NCBI RefSeq assembly: GCF_021582875.1 | Contig: NZ_CP091138.1 | Coordinates: 3,472,001 to 3,536,000 of the forward strand | Direction: 5' to 3' | Length of the DNA stretch: 64,000 bases | Source: Microbacterium sp. KUDC0406 | GTDB lineage: Bacteria; Actinomycetota; Actinomycetes; Actinomycetales; Microbacteriaceae | Shown: positions 27,790 to 37,162 of the stretch, one piece after another | Numbering within the stretch: the first letter of the stretch is position 1 | Layout: every line of letters begins with the position of its first letter | Translations under genes and position numbers: made by a program | The notes under the pieces: model-generated | Seen by the model: the letters and a program-made list of their open reading frames with translations, nothing else | What the model was told of the DNA's origin: nothing | The model's database searches: none

Positions 27790-30700
27790 ATGACCACCCC
27801 TGTGCCCGCTGCCGAAACATCCGTCTCCGACCTCGCGGACCTCGCCGACGACGCCGTCGCACTGGTGCGCCAGTGGCTCGTCGAGAGTCGCGAGGTGCCG
27901 GTGGATGCCGCCGGTGAGCGCCTCGCCGGCGTGCTGCGCGACCCGAACGGCCTCGACTTCACCGTCGGCTTCGTCGACGGCGTCGTGCGCCCGGAGGACA
28001 CCCGGGTCGCCGCGCAGAAGCTCAAGGAGCTCGTGCCGCTGACCCCGAAGTTCCTGCCCGGCGTGATGCGCGGCGCGATCGGCCTGGGCGGCGCGACCGC
28101 CACCATGCTGCCCGGCATCGTCGTCCCCTCGGCCCGTGCCGTGCTGCGCCAGATGGTGCGCCACCTCATCGTCGATGCCCGCGACGAGAAGCTCGGCGCC
28201 GCGATCAAGCACATCCGCGAGACGCAGGGCGTGAAGCTCAACATCAACCTGCTCGGCGAGGCCATCCTCGGCCGCGACGAGGCCGCGCGGCGTCTGGAGG
28301 GCACCCGCCGCCTGCTGCAGCGCGACGACGTCGACTACGTCTCGATCAAAGTCTCCTCCACGGTCGCCCCGCACAGCCCGTGGGCGTTCGACGCCGCCGT
28401 CGCCGACGCCGCCGAGGCGCTGCTGCCGCTGTACGACATCGCCGTCAAGGGCGACAAGTTCATCAACCTCGACATGGAGGAGTACAAGGACCTCGATCTG
28501 ACGATCGCGGTCTTCACCGGCATCCTCGACCGCCCCGAGTTCAAGAACCTCGAGGCCGGCATCGTGCTGCAGGCCTACCTGCCCGACGCCCTCGGCGCCA
28601 TGATGCGCCTGCAGGAGTGGGCGGCCGCCCGCGTCGCGGACGGCGGAGCGCCGATCAAGGTGCGCGTCGTGAAGGGCGCCAACCTGCCGATGGAGACCGT
28701 CGACGCCGAGTCGCACGGCTGGGAGCTGGCGACCTGGTCGACCAAGCAGCAGTCGGATGCCTCGTACAAGGCGGTGCTGGAGTACGCGCTGCGCCCCGAC
28801 CACGTCGGCAACGTCCGCATCGGCGTCGCCGGCCACAACCTGTTCGACATCGCCCTGGCCTGGCTGCTCGCGAAGCGCCGTGGCGTCGAGAACGGCATCG
28901 AGTTCGAGATGCTGCTCGGTATGGCCACCGCGCAGGCGCAGGTCATCAAGCGCACCGTCGGCTCGCTGCTGCTCTACACCCCGGTCGTGCACCCCGACGA
29001 GTTCGACGTCGCGATCGCCTACCTGATCCGTCGTCTCGAAGAGGGTGCGAGCCAGGAGAACTTCATGTCGGCGGTCTTCGACCTCGATGACGACCCGAAG
29101 CTCTTCGACCGCGAGAAGGAGCGCTTCCTGGCCTCCATCCGCGACGTGCCGACCGAGGTTCCCGGCCCGAACCGCGTGCAGAACCGCCAGCTGGCGGCCG
29201 CACCGGCGCCGACCGACGGCTTCGTGAACACTCCTGACACCGACCCCTCGCTCGCCGCCAACCGGGAGTGGGCCGACGGCATCCGTGCGCGCATGGCCGA
29301 GTCGGAGCTCGGCAACGCGGCCGTCGCGGCGAACACGCTGTCCACCGCCGACGAGGTCTCCGCGCGCATCCAGGCGGCCGTCGCCGCCGGCGAGGCATGG
29401 CGGGCACTCGGTGCCGAGGGTCGCGCGGCGATCCTGCACAAGGCGGGCGAGGTCCTCGAGGCGCGTCGCGCCGACCTGCTCGAGGTGATGGGCTCCGAGG
29501 CCGGCAAGGTCATCGAGCAGGGTGACCCCGAGGTGTCCGAGGCGATCGACTTCGCGCACTACTACGCCGAGAGCGCTCGCAAGCTGGCGCAGGTCGACGG
29601 CGCCGAGATGCACGCGGTCGGCCTGACCGTGGTCACCCCGCCGTGGAACTTCCCGGTCGCGATCCCCGCCGGCTCCACGCTGTCGGCGCTGGCCACCGGC
29701 TCCCCGGTGATCATCAAGCCCGCCCGCCAGGCCCGCCGCTCCGGCGCGGTCATGATCGAGGCGCTCTGGGAGGCCGGCGTGCCGCGCGACGTGCTGCAGT
29801 ACGTTCAGCTCGACGGTCGCGAGCTCGGTACCCAGCTGGTCAGCGACCCTGCCGTCGGCCGTGTCATCCTCACCGGCGGCTTCGAGACCGCCGAGCTGTT
29901 CCGCGGCTTCCGTCAGGACCTGCCGCTGCTCGCCGAAACCAGCGGCAAGAACGCGATCATCGTCACCCCGTCGGCCGACCTCGACCTGGCCGCGAAGGAC
30001 GTCGCCTACTCGGCGTTCGGCCACGCCGGCCAGAAGTGCTCGGCCGCCTCGCTGGTCGTGCTGGTCGGCTCCGCCGCGAAGTCCGAGCGGTTCCGCCGTC
30101 AGCTCGTCGACGCGGTGCGCTCCTACGACGTGGGTTCGCCGGTGGACGGCTCGAACCGCATCGGACCGCTGATCGGCCCGGCCGAGGGCAAGCTGCTGGG
30201 CGCTCTCACCACGCTGCACGCGGGCGAGTCCTGGATGCTCAAGCCCGAGAAGCTCGACGAGGACGGGCAGCTCTGGCGTCCCGGCATCCGTGACGGGGTG
30301 AAGCGCGGATCGGAGTTCCATCGCGTGGAGTACTTCGGCCCGGTGCTCGGCATCATGACCGCCGACACCCTCGACGAGGCGATCGACATCGTCAACGACA
30401 TCGACTACGGCCTGACCAGCGGCATCCACTCGCTCGACGAGGACGAGATCCAGCAGTGGCTGGCGCGCATCGAGGCCGGCAACGTCTACGTCAACCGCGG
30501 CACCACGGGCGCGATCGTGCAGCGCCAGCCGTTCGGCGGCTGGAAGAAGGCCGCCGTCGGCGCCGGCTCAAAGGCCGGCGGCCCGAACTACCTGGTCGGC
30601 CTGTCCGAGTGGACGGATGCTCCGGTGGCCTCCGCCACCGCACTCGACGAGCTGGGCTCGTCGGCCGTCACCCTCGTCGAGGGTGCGGACGCGGAGTGGC

Positions 30701-31230
30701 TGCGCGGGGCGATCGCCACCGACATCGACGCCTGGGCGTCGGAGTTCGGCGTGGTGCGAGATGCCACCGGCCTGACCACCGAGCAGAACCTGCTGCGCTA
30801 CCAGGCCGTGCCGGTCACGGTGCGCTACGAGGGGGAGCGCGTCGCCGAGCTGCTCCGCGTCGCCGCCGCCGGTCGCCGCGCGGGTTCGCGAGTGACCGTG
30901 AGCACCGCCTCGGTGCTGCCGGCCGCCGTGGCCACCTGGCTCGGCTCGCACGACGTGGTCGTCGCCTATGAGGACGGCACCGCCTGGGCCACGCACGCGC
31001 AGCGCCTCGCCGCCACCGACGGCCGGGTGCGCCTGATCGGGGCATCCGCTCTCGAGACGGCGGCCGCCGTCAACGGCGCGCCGAGCCTCGCGCTGTACGC
31101 GAACCCGGTCGTCGCCGCAGGTCGGGTGGAGCTGCTCACGTTCCTGCGCGAGCAGGCCGTGTCGATCACCTCGCACCGCTTCGGCACCCCGCACCGCTAC
31201 GAGGTGCCGGTGCTGCAGCCCGTGCGCTGA
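27790..31230 (+). CDS. putA: bifunctional proline dehydrogenase / P5C dehydrogenase (PutA paralogue 2)
   Basis: Intact 1146-residue PutA. PRODH half: FINLDMEEYKDLDLTI, IVLQAYLPDALG, KVRVVKGANLPMETVD, RIGVAGHNLFDIALAWLLAK. P5C dehydrogenase half: VVTPPWNFPVAIPAGS, LLAETSGKNAI, catalytic Cys750 in GHAGQKCSAASL, VEYFGPVLGIM, IVQRQPFGGWKKAAVGAGSK. The last 180 residues are the C-terminal extension shared with paralogue 1, ending AVSITSHRFGTPH. There is no N-terminal DNA-binding domain, so regulation must be external, probably by the divergent LysR protein. It lacks the 24-bp repeats of paralogue 1 and has smoother codon use and fewer indels, suggesting the main housekeeping copy. Confidence 0.95.
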   Translation: MTTPVPAAETSVSDLADLADDAVALVRQWLVESREVPVDAAGERLAGVLRDPNGLDFTVGFVDGVVRPEDTRVAAQKLKELVPLTPKFLPGVMRGAIGLGGATATMLPGIVVPSARAVLRQMVRHLIVDARDEKLGAAIKHIRETQGVKLNINLLGEAILGRDEAARRLEGTRRLLQRDDVDYVSIKVSSTVAPHSPWAFDAAVADAAEALLPLYDIAVKGDKFINLDMEEYKDLDLTIAVFTGILDRPEFKNLEAGIVLQAYLPDALGAMMRLQEWAAARVADGGAPIKVRVVKGANLPMETVDAESHGWELATWSTKQQSDASYKAVLEYALRPDHVGNVRIGVAGHNLFDIALAWLLAKRRGVENGIEFEMLLGMATAQAQVIKRTVGSLLLYTPVVHPDEFDVAIAYLIRRLEEGASQENFMSAVFDLDDDPKLFDREKERFLASIRDVPTEVPGPNRVQNRQLAAAPAPTDGFVNTPDTDPSLAANREWADGIRARMAESELGNAAVAANTLSTADEVSARIQAAVAAGEAWRALGAEGRAAILHKAGEVLEARRADLLEVMGSEAGKVIEQGDPEVSEAIDFAHYYAESARKLAQVDGAEMHAVGLTVVTPPWNFPVAIPAGSTLSALATGSPVIIKPARQARRSGAVMIEALWEAGVPRDVLQYVQLDGRELGTQLVSDPAVGRVILTGGFETAELFRGFRQDLPLLAETSGKNAIIVTPSADLDLAAKDVAYSAFGHAGQKCSAASLVVLVGSAAKSERFRRQLVDAVRSYDVGSPVDGSNRIGPLIGPAEGKLLGALTTLHAGESWMLKPEKLDEDGQLWRPGIRDGVKRGSEFHRVEYFGPVLGIMTADTLDEAIDIVNDIDYGLTSGIHSLDEDEIQQWLARIEAGNVYVNRGTTGAIVQRQPFGGWKKAAVGAGSKAGGPNYLVGLSEWTDAPVASATALDELGSSAVTLVEGADAEWLRGAIATDIDAWASEFGVVRDATGLTTEQNLLRYQAVPVTVRYEGERVAELLRVAAAGRRAGSRVTVSTASVLPAAVATWLGSHDVVVAYEDGTAWATHAQRLAATDGRVRLIGASALETAAAVNGAPSLALYANPVVAAGRVELLTFLREQAVSITSHRFGTPHRYEVPVLQPVR

Positions 31231-31245
31231 CCCGCCCATATCCCC

Positions 31246-31301
31246 GAGGGGTCAGAATCTGCCGCATCCCGCCCTGTGGATGCCGCAGATTCCGACCCCT
31301 C
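31246..31301. terminator. bidirectional hairpin terminator
   Basis: Two 24-base arms pair at 22 positions (left begins GAGGGGTCAGAATCTG, right ends CAGATTCCGACCCCTC) around the loop CGCCCTGT. It lies between the convergent putA paralogue 2 and the polysaccharide lyase gene. Confidence 0.75.
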
Positions 31302-31308
31302 ACCCGGG

Positions 31309-33720
31309 TCACGAGTGCAGCGAGAACTCCAGCGTCTCGCCGGCGGTGCCGGACACATCGATCGTGAGGCGCACGCCGTCACGGCGCTGCGACACCGAGA
31401 CGCGGCGGGCATCCGTGCCTTTCGCGCGCCGCACGCGGGTGTCCGCGAGTTCGATCACCAGGCGCGACGCCGACTGAGTCGGATCGCTCACCGACATCCG
31501 CACCATGCCCGGGGTCTTGCGGGCGATGACGCAGGCGGTCCGGTCGACCGAGATGTCGTCGACTCTGCCCGCCTTCCAGAACGCGACGGCGGTCACATGT
31601 CGGGAGTGCCTGATCGCCTGGGCCGTCTCGTCGTTGCGCAGCACCTCCGCCTTGGGCGACCGGGCCGCGGCGGCCGTCCTCTTCGCATCCGCTCCCGGCA
31701 GCACGAGGTAGGCGTATCCACCGCCCGCTCTCGAGCCGGTTCCATGCGACAGGGCGAGAGTGCCGTACATCCGCCGATGAACGACCTCGGTGCCCGCCGC
31801 CGTTCCGGTGTTGATGCCCTGCCAACTCCCCTCCCGGGCAGCGACGCCCGCGATGACCCGCGCGGCGCGGTCCAGGAACACGTATCCGCCCACGCCGTCC
31901 AGGTGCGCCCATCGGGCTCGGGGGAGCGTCCGCTCCACTGTCACCGGGCGGCCGTCCACGACGAGTCGTCGAGCGTCCTCGCCGAGGTTGCGGTGCTCGA
32001 CGATCGTGCGCAGTTCCCCGTCGCTGCCGGTCGAGATCCCGGTTCCCAGCGCGACGATCCCGTCGGGCAGCGTGAACCAGGCCTTCCTGGCGACCAGACC
32101 GGTGCCACCGGGGGCCACCAGGTGCATCGCCGCGAGCGCGGTGTCCTCGAAGGTCACACCGCCGGTCCACTCGTTCTGCGGCGTCTCCTCGCCCCACTCG
32201 CCCTCCGGGTTGCGGGGCAGCGGAGTGAGGTCGACCGTGGTGCCGGCAGGGGCAGCCAGGTCGGAGGTCGGCCAGAACTCGTCGTCGAAGTGGTCGTCGT
32301 CCTCGCGCAGGTACAGGTACGTCATGCCCTGGCTGGTCTTCACTCCCGTGAAGTTCTCCGCCTCGGTGCCCTCGTGCCAGGCGATGCGGTTCGAGCACAT
32401 CGCCACGCACAGCGCCCAGGCGCCGTCGGCGGAACGGTGCACGAGCCGGTCCATCGCGGGGAAGAACCGCGGGCCCGTCGGGTCGGCGACAGGGGCGACG
32501 TCGGATCCGAGCAGCTCGGTCACCAGCGACAGCCGCACGATGCTCGTGGTCGCGGTGATGTTCGCGGCGGTGTTGCCCTCGATCCACTGCCGGCACAGAC
32601 CGCGCCAGCGCGCCGCCGTCTTCGCATCCGCGGACTGCGCAAGGCGCAGGGTGTGCTCGATGAGGTCGTTCCCGTCGGTGATGCTGCGTTCGGCGAAGCG
32701 GGAGACCGCACGGCCGCGGACGGAGTCCATCATCTGGCCGCGGAACATGAGGGGCGCGAACGAGCTCTCGACCACCTTGGTGATGTTGCTTCGGCTGGGA
32801 TCGGTGATGTCGAACGAGCTGCCCGCCAGCAGCGAGAACAGCTTCGCCAGTCCGCCGAGCAGCACCAGACCGTAGGTGCCGGTGTAGCCGATCGTGGAGT
32901 GCTGGACGAAGGAGCCGTCGCGGAAGAACCCGTTGCCCGAGGTCACGTACTGCCAGGTGTCGCTCAGTGCCGAGACCGCACTGCGGAGCAGCTCGGCGTC
33001 GGGCTGCACGATGGAGCGGACGATGATCGACTGGCAGATGTCGACCCGATTGGCGCCGTCCGAGAACTGCGGGCCGCTGGGATGCTGCTGCTTGCGCGGA
33101 TCGCGCTCGGGCAGGAAGTGATCGATCGCAGCGCAGTAGGCGTCGATCTCGGACTGCTGCAGCCGGTCGTGCAGGATCGCCATCGCGTTCGCGAGCGGCT
33201 GCGCTGCGCCGATGTTCCATGACCACCAGTTGCCCCACCACGAGGTGCTCGTGTTGTAGATCTTCTCGTGCATGTGCGCGAGCCCGCGAAGAGCGGTGTC
33301 GAGCACCGCCTGGGAGCCCTCGTGCTTCGAGCCGGGCGTGGCCCACGACACCGCCAATGAGAGGATTCCGACGTAATTCATCCTCATCGAGTTCGACTTC
33401 GCGATGTCGGTGGCGCCGATCGCCCAGTCCTGATCGGAGAAGAACCGGGTCGCGGTGGGGCTCACCTTGGCGAGCAGTGTGTCGGTCGCCTTGTCCTGCT
33501 TCGCGATGGCGGCGGCGAAAGCGGTGGGGTTCGCGGCGATGATGCCGCGGCCGGTGAGCGTCTCGACCCAGCGCAGGCGCAGGGTCTCGAGTTCGGGCAC
33601 GCCGACGGCGAGCGGACGGACGGATGCGGATACGGCGAGCGGGCCGGTCTGGGCGAACAGGACGGCGGCCGCGGCCAGGCCGCCGAGCTGCAGCACGTTC
33701 CTGCGGGAGGGGGTGAGCAT
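31309..33720 (-). CDS. polysaccharide lyase family 8 (hyaluronate/chondroitin AC lyase-like), Tat-exported
   Basis: An 803-residue exported lyase that cleaves acidic polysaccharide by beta-elimination. The Tat signal is MLTPSRRNVLQLGGLAAAAV with an A-rich h-region. The alpha/alpha-barrel has NWWSWNIGAAQPLANAMAIL, the catalytic Asn224 (DGANRVDICQ), His274 (DGSFVQHSTIG) and Tyr283 (YTGTYG). The spacing 50 and 9 equals that of Asn349/His399/Tyr408 in pneumococcal hyaluronate lyase (recalled). A beta-sandwich C-terminal half follows (HEGTEAENFTGVKTSQGMTYLY). GAAGGAG precedes the ATG. It is divergent from a sulfatase across a perfect palindrome. Hyaluronan, chondroitin sulfate and xanthan are all PL8 substrates; neighbouring sulfatases favour chondroitin sulfate. 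Confidence 0.9.
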   Translation of the reverse strand: MLTPSRRNVLQLGGLAAAAVLFAQTGPLAVSASVRPLAVGVPELETLRLRWVETLTGRGIIAANPTAFAAAIAKQDKATDTLLAKVSPTATRFFSDQDWAIGATDIAKSNSMRMNYVGILSLAVSWATPGSKHEGSQAVLDTALRGLAHMHEKIYNTSTSWWGNWWSWNIGAAQPLANAMAILHDRLQQSEIDAYCAAIDHFLPERDPRKQQHPSGPQFSDGANRVDICQSIIVRSIVQPDAELLRSAVSALSDTWQYVTSGNGFFRDGSFVQHSTIGYTGTYGLVLLGGLAKLFSLLAGSSFDITDPSRSNITKVVESSFAPLMFRGQMMDSVRGRAVSRFAERSITDGNDLIEHTLRLAQSADAKTAARWRGLCRQWIEGNTAANITATTSIVRLSLVTELLGSDVAPVADPTGPRFFPAMDRLVHRSADGAWALCVAMCSNRIAWHEGTEAENFTGVKTSQGMTYLYLREDDDHFDDEFWPTSDLAAPAGTTVDLTPLPRNPEGEWGEETPQNEWTGGVTFEDTALAAMHLVAPGGTGLVARKAWFTLPDGIVALGTGISTGSDGELRTIVEHRNLGEDARRLVVDGRPVTVERTLPRARWAHLDGVGGYVFLDRAARVIAGVAAREGSWQGINTGTAAGTEVVHRRMYGTLALSHGTGSRAGGGYAYLVLPGADAKRTAAAARSPKAEVLRNDETAQAIRHSRHVTAVAFWKAGRVDDISVDRTACVIARKTPGMVRMSVSDPTQSASRLVIELADTRVRRAKGTDARRVSVSQRRDGVRLTIDVSGTAGETLEFSLHS

Positions 33721-33761
33721 ACGATCTCCTTCGGTCGATGCCAGCGACGCTAGGAGCAGGA

Positions 33762-33793
33762 GAGACGAGGAATCAATGTTGATTCCTCGTCTC
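33762..33793. promoter_or_regulatory. perfect 32-bp palindromic operator between lyase and sulfatase
   Basis: GAGACGAGGAATCAA, centre TG, then TTGATTCCTCGTCTC: every base pairs. It sits midway between the two divergent start codons (33720 and 33815). The core GAGGAAT...ATTCCTC recurs in the regulator/ABC intergenic region at 40767-40808. Confidence 0.72.
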
Positions 33794-33814
33794 GTGCGTC
33801 GGTTGACTGGGCGG

Positions 33815-35176
33815 ATGAGTGCGAGACCCGACATCCTCGTCGTGATGGCCGACCAGTTCCGGGCCGCGGCGATCGAGCCGGGCGGCGACCCGGTCGCCAC
33901 CCCGCATCTGGACCGGCTCGCGGCCCAGGGATGCCTCGCCCGCCAGGCCGTCAGTTCGTACCCGGTGTGCAGCCCGCACCGGGCGATGTTCCTCACCGGG
34001 CGCCGTCCCGCCGAGAACGGGGTCACGCTCAACGTGCACTCCGAGTCGGCGCAGGACGGCGTCGGCCTGCGCGACGGGCTGCCCACCTGGGCGAGTGCGC
34101 TCCGCGACCAGGGGTACCGCACCGGCTACATCGGCAAGTGGCACCTCGAGCCGCCGGCGGCCGATGATGAGCGCTTCGGTGAGGGGCGTCGCGATGACGG
34201 CAAGGTGTGGGATGCCTGGTCGCCGAAGAATCGCCGGTTCGGCTTCGACTTCTGGTACTCGTACGGGGCCGCCGATCGTCACCTCGCCCCGCACTACTGG
34301 ACCACGGACGCAGGACGGGACGCCCGCGTCGACGTGGATGCCTGGTCGGCTGAGCACGAGGTCGACGTCGCGCTGGAGTTCCTGGCGGCGGCCGACGGGC
34401 CGTACGCGCTGATGGTGTCGCTGAACCCGCCGCATCAGCCCTTCGAGCAGGTGCCTGAGCGCTATCGGCGGCTCTACGCCGACCGCACGGAAGAGGAACT
34501 GCTGGTGCGTCCGAACGTGCCGCGCGGCACGCCCGCCGCCGAGGAGGCGGCCGAGGTCGCCCGCGACTACTTCGCCGCGATCACCGGCGTCGACGAGCAG
34601 CTCGGCCGGTTGGTGGCCGCCGTCGAGGCATCCGGCCGGCCGACGGTGCTGCTGTTCACCGCCGACCACGGGATGCAGCTGGGCAGTCACGGCCTGCTCT
34701 ACAAGAACGTCGCCTACGAGGAGTCGATGCGGCTGCCGCTGATCGTGCACGCCCCCGGCCTGGTGTCGCCTGGGACCTGCGACGCGACCATTTCGTCGCT
34801 CGACTTCGCCCCGACGATCCTGGGCCTGGCGGGTCTGCACGCCGGGGCGTTCGAGGGGCACGACCGTTCTCCTCAGTTGCGCGGGGAAGCCGGCGGCGGG
34901 ACGGACCCCGTGGTCTATTACCGCTACGCGTCGCGCAGCGACCCGTCCAGCGCCCGAGGGCTGCGCACGCCGCACGAGAAGCTCGTCGCCACCTGGCATC
35001 CTGAGAGCGGGCTGCAGATCGAGTTCTTCGCGCTGAACGCCGACCCTTACGAGCAGGGCAGTCGGCCGGATGCTCCGGGCGCCGCGCGCCTCGCCGGGAT
35101 GTTGCTCGCCGGGCTCGCTGCTGACGGAGATGCTTGGGCGGGGCGCGACGCGCTCGCGGCAGCGATGCTCACCTGA
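33815..35176 (+). CDS. sulfatase 1
   Basis: A 453-residue type I (formylglycine) sulfatase without a signal peptide, so probably cytoplasmic. Metal site start ILVVMADQFR; the modified residue is Cys52 in VCSPHRAMFLTG (C-x-P-x-R core, His instead of the usual Ser before Arg); YIGKWHLEP; SLNPPHQPFEQVP; LLFTADHGMQLGSHGLLYKN. It would remove sulfate from imported oligosaccharides and needs a formylglycine-generating enzyme, not seen in this window. Upstream in-frame ATGs exist, but starting there would run through the operator. Confidence 0.9.
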   Translation: MSARPDILVVMADQFRAAAIEPGGDPVATPHLDRLAAQGCLARQAVSSYPVCSPHRAMFLTGRRPAENGVTLNVHSESAQDGVGLRDGLPTWASALRDQGYRTGYIGKWHLEPPAADDERFGEGRRDDGKVWDAWSPKNRRFGFDFWYSYGAADRHLAPHYWTTDAGRDARVDVDAWSAEHEVDVALEFLAAADGPYALMVSLNPPHQPFEQVPERYRRLYADRTEEELLVRPNVPRGTPAAEEAAEVARDYFAAITGVDEQLGRLVAAVEASGRPTVLLFTADHGMQLGSHGLLYKNVAYEESMRLPLIVHAPGLVSPGTCDATISSLDFAPTILGLAGLHAGAFEGHDRSPQLRGEAGGGTDPVVYYRYASRSDPSSARGLRTPHEKLVATWHPESGLQIEFFALNADPYEQGSRPDAPGAARLAGMLLAGLAADGDAWAGRDALAAAMLT

Positions 35177-35192
35177 GTATTACCGGTCATAC
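35177..35192. promoter_or_regulatory. toxin-antitoxin operator
   Basis: GTATTACCGGTCATAC is a 16-bp palindrome with one mismatched pair. It overlaps CATACT, the -10-like hexamer seven bases before the antitoxin ATG, as expected for autorepression by the antitoxin. Confidence 0.6.
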
Positions 35193-35200
35193 TGGAATCC

Positions 35201-35443
35201 ATGAAGACCGCGATCTCCGTACCCGATCCCGATTTCGAGCGTTTCGAACGGGTCGCTGAGCAGCACGGCATGAACCGCTCCGAGTTCTATCGCCGCGCCG
35301 GCGAGCGTTTCGCGGACGCGCTGGAAGGCGGCTCGGAGTTGACCCGCATCGCTGACAGCGTGCTCGCTCGGGCGGCCCACTCCGACGAAGACCTCTTCGT
35401 ACGGGAGAACGAGCGCATCCAGCGCGAGGGCGCGGACTGGTGA
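35201..35443 (+). CDS. ribbon-helix-helix antitoxin (MazE-like)
   Basis: An 80-residue protein. MKTAISVPDPDFERFERVAE then MNRSEFYRRAGERFADAL is a typical ribbon-helix-helix DNA-binding fold of CopG/VapB/MazE-type antitoxins, followed by an acidic C-terminal tail (SDEDLFVRENERIQREGADW) that would wrap the toxin. Its stop overlaps the toxin start (GTGA). The message looks leaderless. It probably neutralises the MazF-like partner and represses the operon. Confidence 0.87.
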   Translation: MKTAISVPDPDFERFERVAEQHGMNRSEFYRRAGERFADALEGGSELTRIADSVLARAAHSDEDLFVRENERIQREGADW

Positions 35444-35784
35444 TCTCGCGCGGCGACATCGTCTGGGTGGACTTCGGCGTTCCGCGCGGTTCGGAACCAG
35501 CGAAGGTGCGACCGGCCGTCGTGCTGCAGGCGGAATGGCTGCTCGAATCGAGCATCGACACGGTGCTCGTCGTGCCCTTGAACTCCAACGTCGCGCTGGA
35601 GGCCTTTCCCGGCAACGTGCTTGTGCCCGCCGAGGCGTCGGGACTGGACCGGGACTCCGTGGCGAATGTCACGCAGGTCGGCCCGGTGAGCAGGGAGTTC
35701 CTCGACCCCTGCCCGGCCGGGACCGTGCCCGCGTATCTGCTCGGGCAGATCGCGGCGGGCATCCGCCTGGTGATCGGGATCTAG
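35440..35784 (+). CDS. MazF/PemK-like toxin
   Basis: A 114-residue endoribonuclease toxin: MISRGDIVWVDFGVPRGSEP, the conserved RPAVVLQAEWL, VLVVPLNSNV and SVANVTQVGPVSREFLD are typical of MazF/PemK. It likely cuts mRNA at short sequence motifs when freed from the antitoxin. GTG start coupled to the antitoxin stop. Its TAG stop overlaps the stop of the convergent sulfatase 2 in a shared CTAG, so there is no terminator space between them. Confidence 0.9.
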   Translation: MISRGDIVWVDFGVPRGSEPAKVRPAVVLQAEWLLESSIDTVLVVPLNSNVALEAFPGNVLVPAEASGLDRDSVANVTQVGPVSREFLDPCPAGTVPAYLLGQIAAGIRLVIGI

Positions 35785-37133
35785 GCGATCCCCACGTCCG
35801 CGCGCCAACGGTCGTGAGCCGCCCGCAGCTCGCGCACGAGCTCGGGTCGGCCCTCCGCGAGGTTCTCCGCCTCGCCGCGGTCGGAGGAGAGGTCGGTGAG
35901 GAACAGGCCGTTCCCCGTCACGGTGTGCTCGGTGCGCGCGACGTACTCCGCGGTCGGGTCGTCGCCCGACACCGACAGCAGCTTCCAACTGCCGCGGCGC
36001 ACCGCCCACTGCCATCCGCAGTCCCAGTGCAGCTCTCGAGCGGCGTCGCCGGTGGCATCCGCCAGCGAGCGGCGCAGGTCGACGCCGTCGCCCGTGTGCT
36101 CGGTCCCGGCGGCGGCCGCGAACGTCGCGGCGAGATCGAGCGCGCTGACCGGCTCGGCGACGACGGAGCCGGGTGCGGTCACCCCGGGCCAGCGCACCAG
36201 GAAGGGCACCCGGATGCCGCCCTCCCAGAGCGTGTACTTGGTGCCGCGCAGGTCGCCGTTGTCGCCGTAGTTGCACTGCGAGCCGCCGTTGTCGGTGAGG
36301 TAAACGACGATCGTGTCCTGTCCGTCCACCGCGTCCAGCAGCCGGCCGATCGCGCGGTCCATCAGCTCGAGCTGGGCCAGGTAGTAGGCGCGCCCGTCGG
36401 GCAGGTTCGGGCTGATCGCGCCGTCGTACCAGTCCAGATACTCGGATGCCCCGGGGTGCCAGTCCTCGAAGCCCTGCAGCCCGCGGGCCTCGAGCTCGTC
36501 GTCGGGCAGCTGCCAGCAGAAGTTGTGCACGGCGTTGAAGGCGACCATCGCGAAGTACGGCTCCTCGGCGGCACGCCGTCCGATGAAGTCGATCGCGCGG
36601 TCCGCGATCTCGTCTGTGGTGAAGCCGTCGAACTCGGCCGGCTCCTCGCCCGACCAGAACGGCTGCACGCCCATCGGGCGGGCGGCGTCACCGTACTCCT
36701 CGACGGCCGCGACGGAGTGATGCCGGTAGTGCAGCCGGCCCATCGACTGCCCGGCCAGCCCGTAGAACGACTCGTCGAAGCCGTGGTGCGGCGGCGCGCC
36801 ACGGTCGGCGGAGGTCTCGTCGCCGTAGTGCACCTTGCCGAAGTATCCGGTGGCGTACCCGGCGGTGCGCAGCGTCTCGGCGATGGTCGGCGCGGTGCCG
36901 ATGTGCGCCGAGTCGAACCACAGGCCGCCCCAGCGCTGCTGGTACTGCCCGGTGATCATGCCGGCTCGCGACGGCGAGCAGATCGGTGCGGTCACATATG
37001 CGTCGGTGCAGGTGGCGCCCTCTGCGGCCAGCCGGTCGAGTGCCGGCGTGTTCACGCCGGGAGTGCCGTGAGCGGAACGATCGGCATAGCCGTGGTCGTC
37101 AGAGACGATCAGCAGGATGTTCGGGCGGGTCAC
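35781..37133 (-). CDS. sulfatase 2
   Basis: A 450-residue type I sulfatase: ILLIVSDDHGYAD, formylglycine Cys52 in ICSPSRAGMITG (canonical C-S-P-S-R), YFGKVHYGDET (Lys-x-His variant), VYLTDNGGSQCNYGDNGDLR and GIRVPFLVRWPG. No signal peptide. GTG start chosen because GGAGG lies five bases upstream. Last gene of the operon regulator, oxidoreductase, sulfatase 3, sulfatase 2. Confidence 0.92.
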   Translation of the reverse strand: MTRPNILLIVSDDHGYADRSAHGTPGVNTPALDRLAAEGATCTDAYVTAPICSPSRAGMITGQYQQRWGGLWFDSAHIGTAPTIAETLRTAGYATGYFGKVHYGDETSADRGAPPHHGFDESFYGLAGQSMGRLHYRHHSVAAVEEYGDAARPMGVQPFWSGEEPAEFDGFTTDEIADRAIDFIGRRAAEEPYFAMVAFNAVHNFCWQLPDDELEARGLQGFEDWHPGASEYLDWYDGAISPNLPDGRAYYLAQLELMDRAIGRLLDAVDGQDTIVVYLTDNGGSQCNYGDNGDLRGTKYTLWEGGIRVPFLVRWPGVTAPGSVVAEPVSALDLAATFAAAAGTEHTGDGVDLRRSLADATGDAARELHWDCGWQWAVRRGSWKLLSVSGDDPTAEYVARTEHTVTGNGLFLTDLSSDRGEAENLAEGRPELVRELRAAHDRWRADVGIA

Positions 37134-37162
37134 AGTGCCTCCGGTGATGTGGACGATTCGTC

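Noticed and set aside
33455..33814. N-terminal extension of sulfatase 1
   Set aside because: The in-frame upstream region overlaps the lyase gene and the 32-bp operator; the sulfatase fold starts right after the ATG at 33815.
31309..34122. A 937-residue form of the polysaccharide lyase
   Set aside because: The upstream extension lies across the sulfatase gene and operator; the Tat signal and Shine-Dalgarno support the start at 33720.
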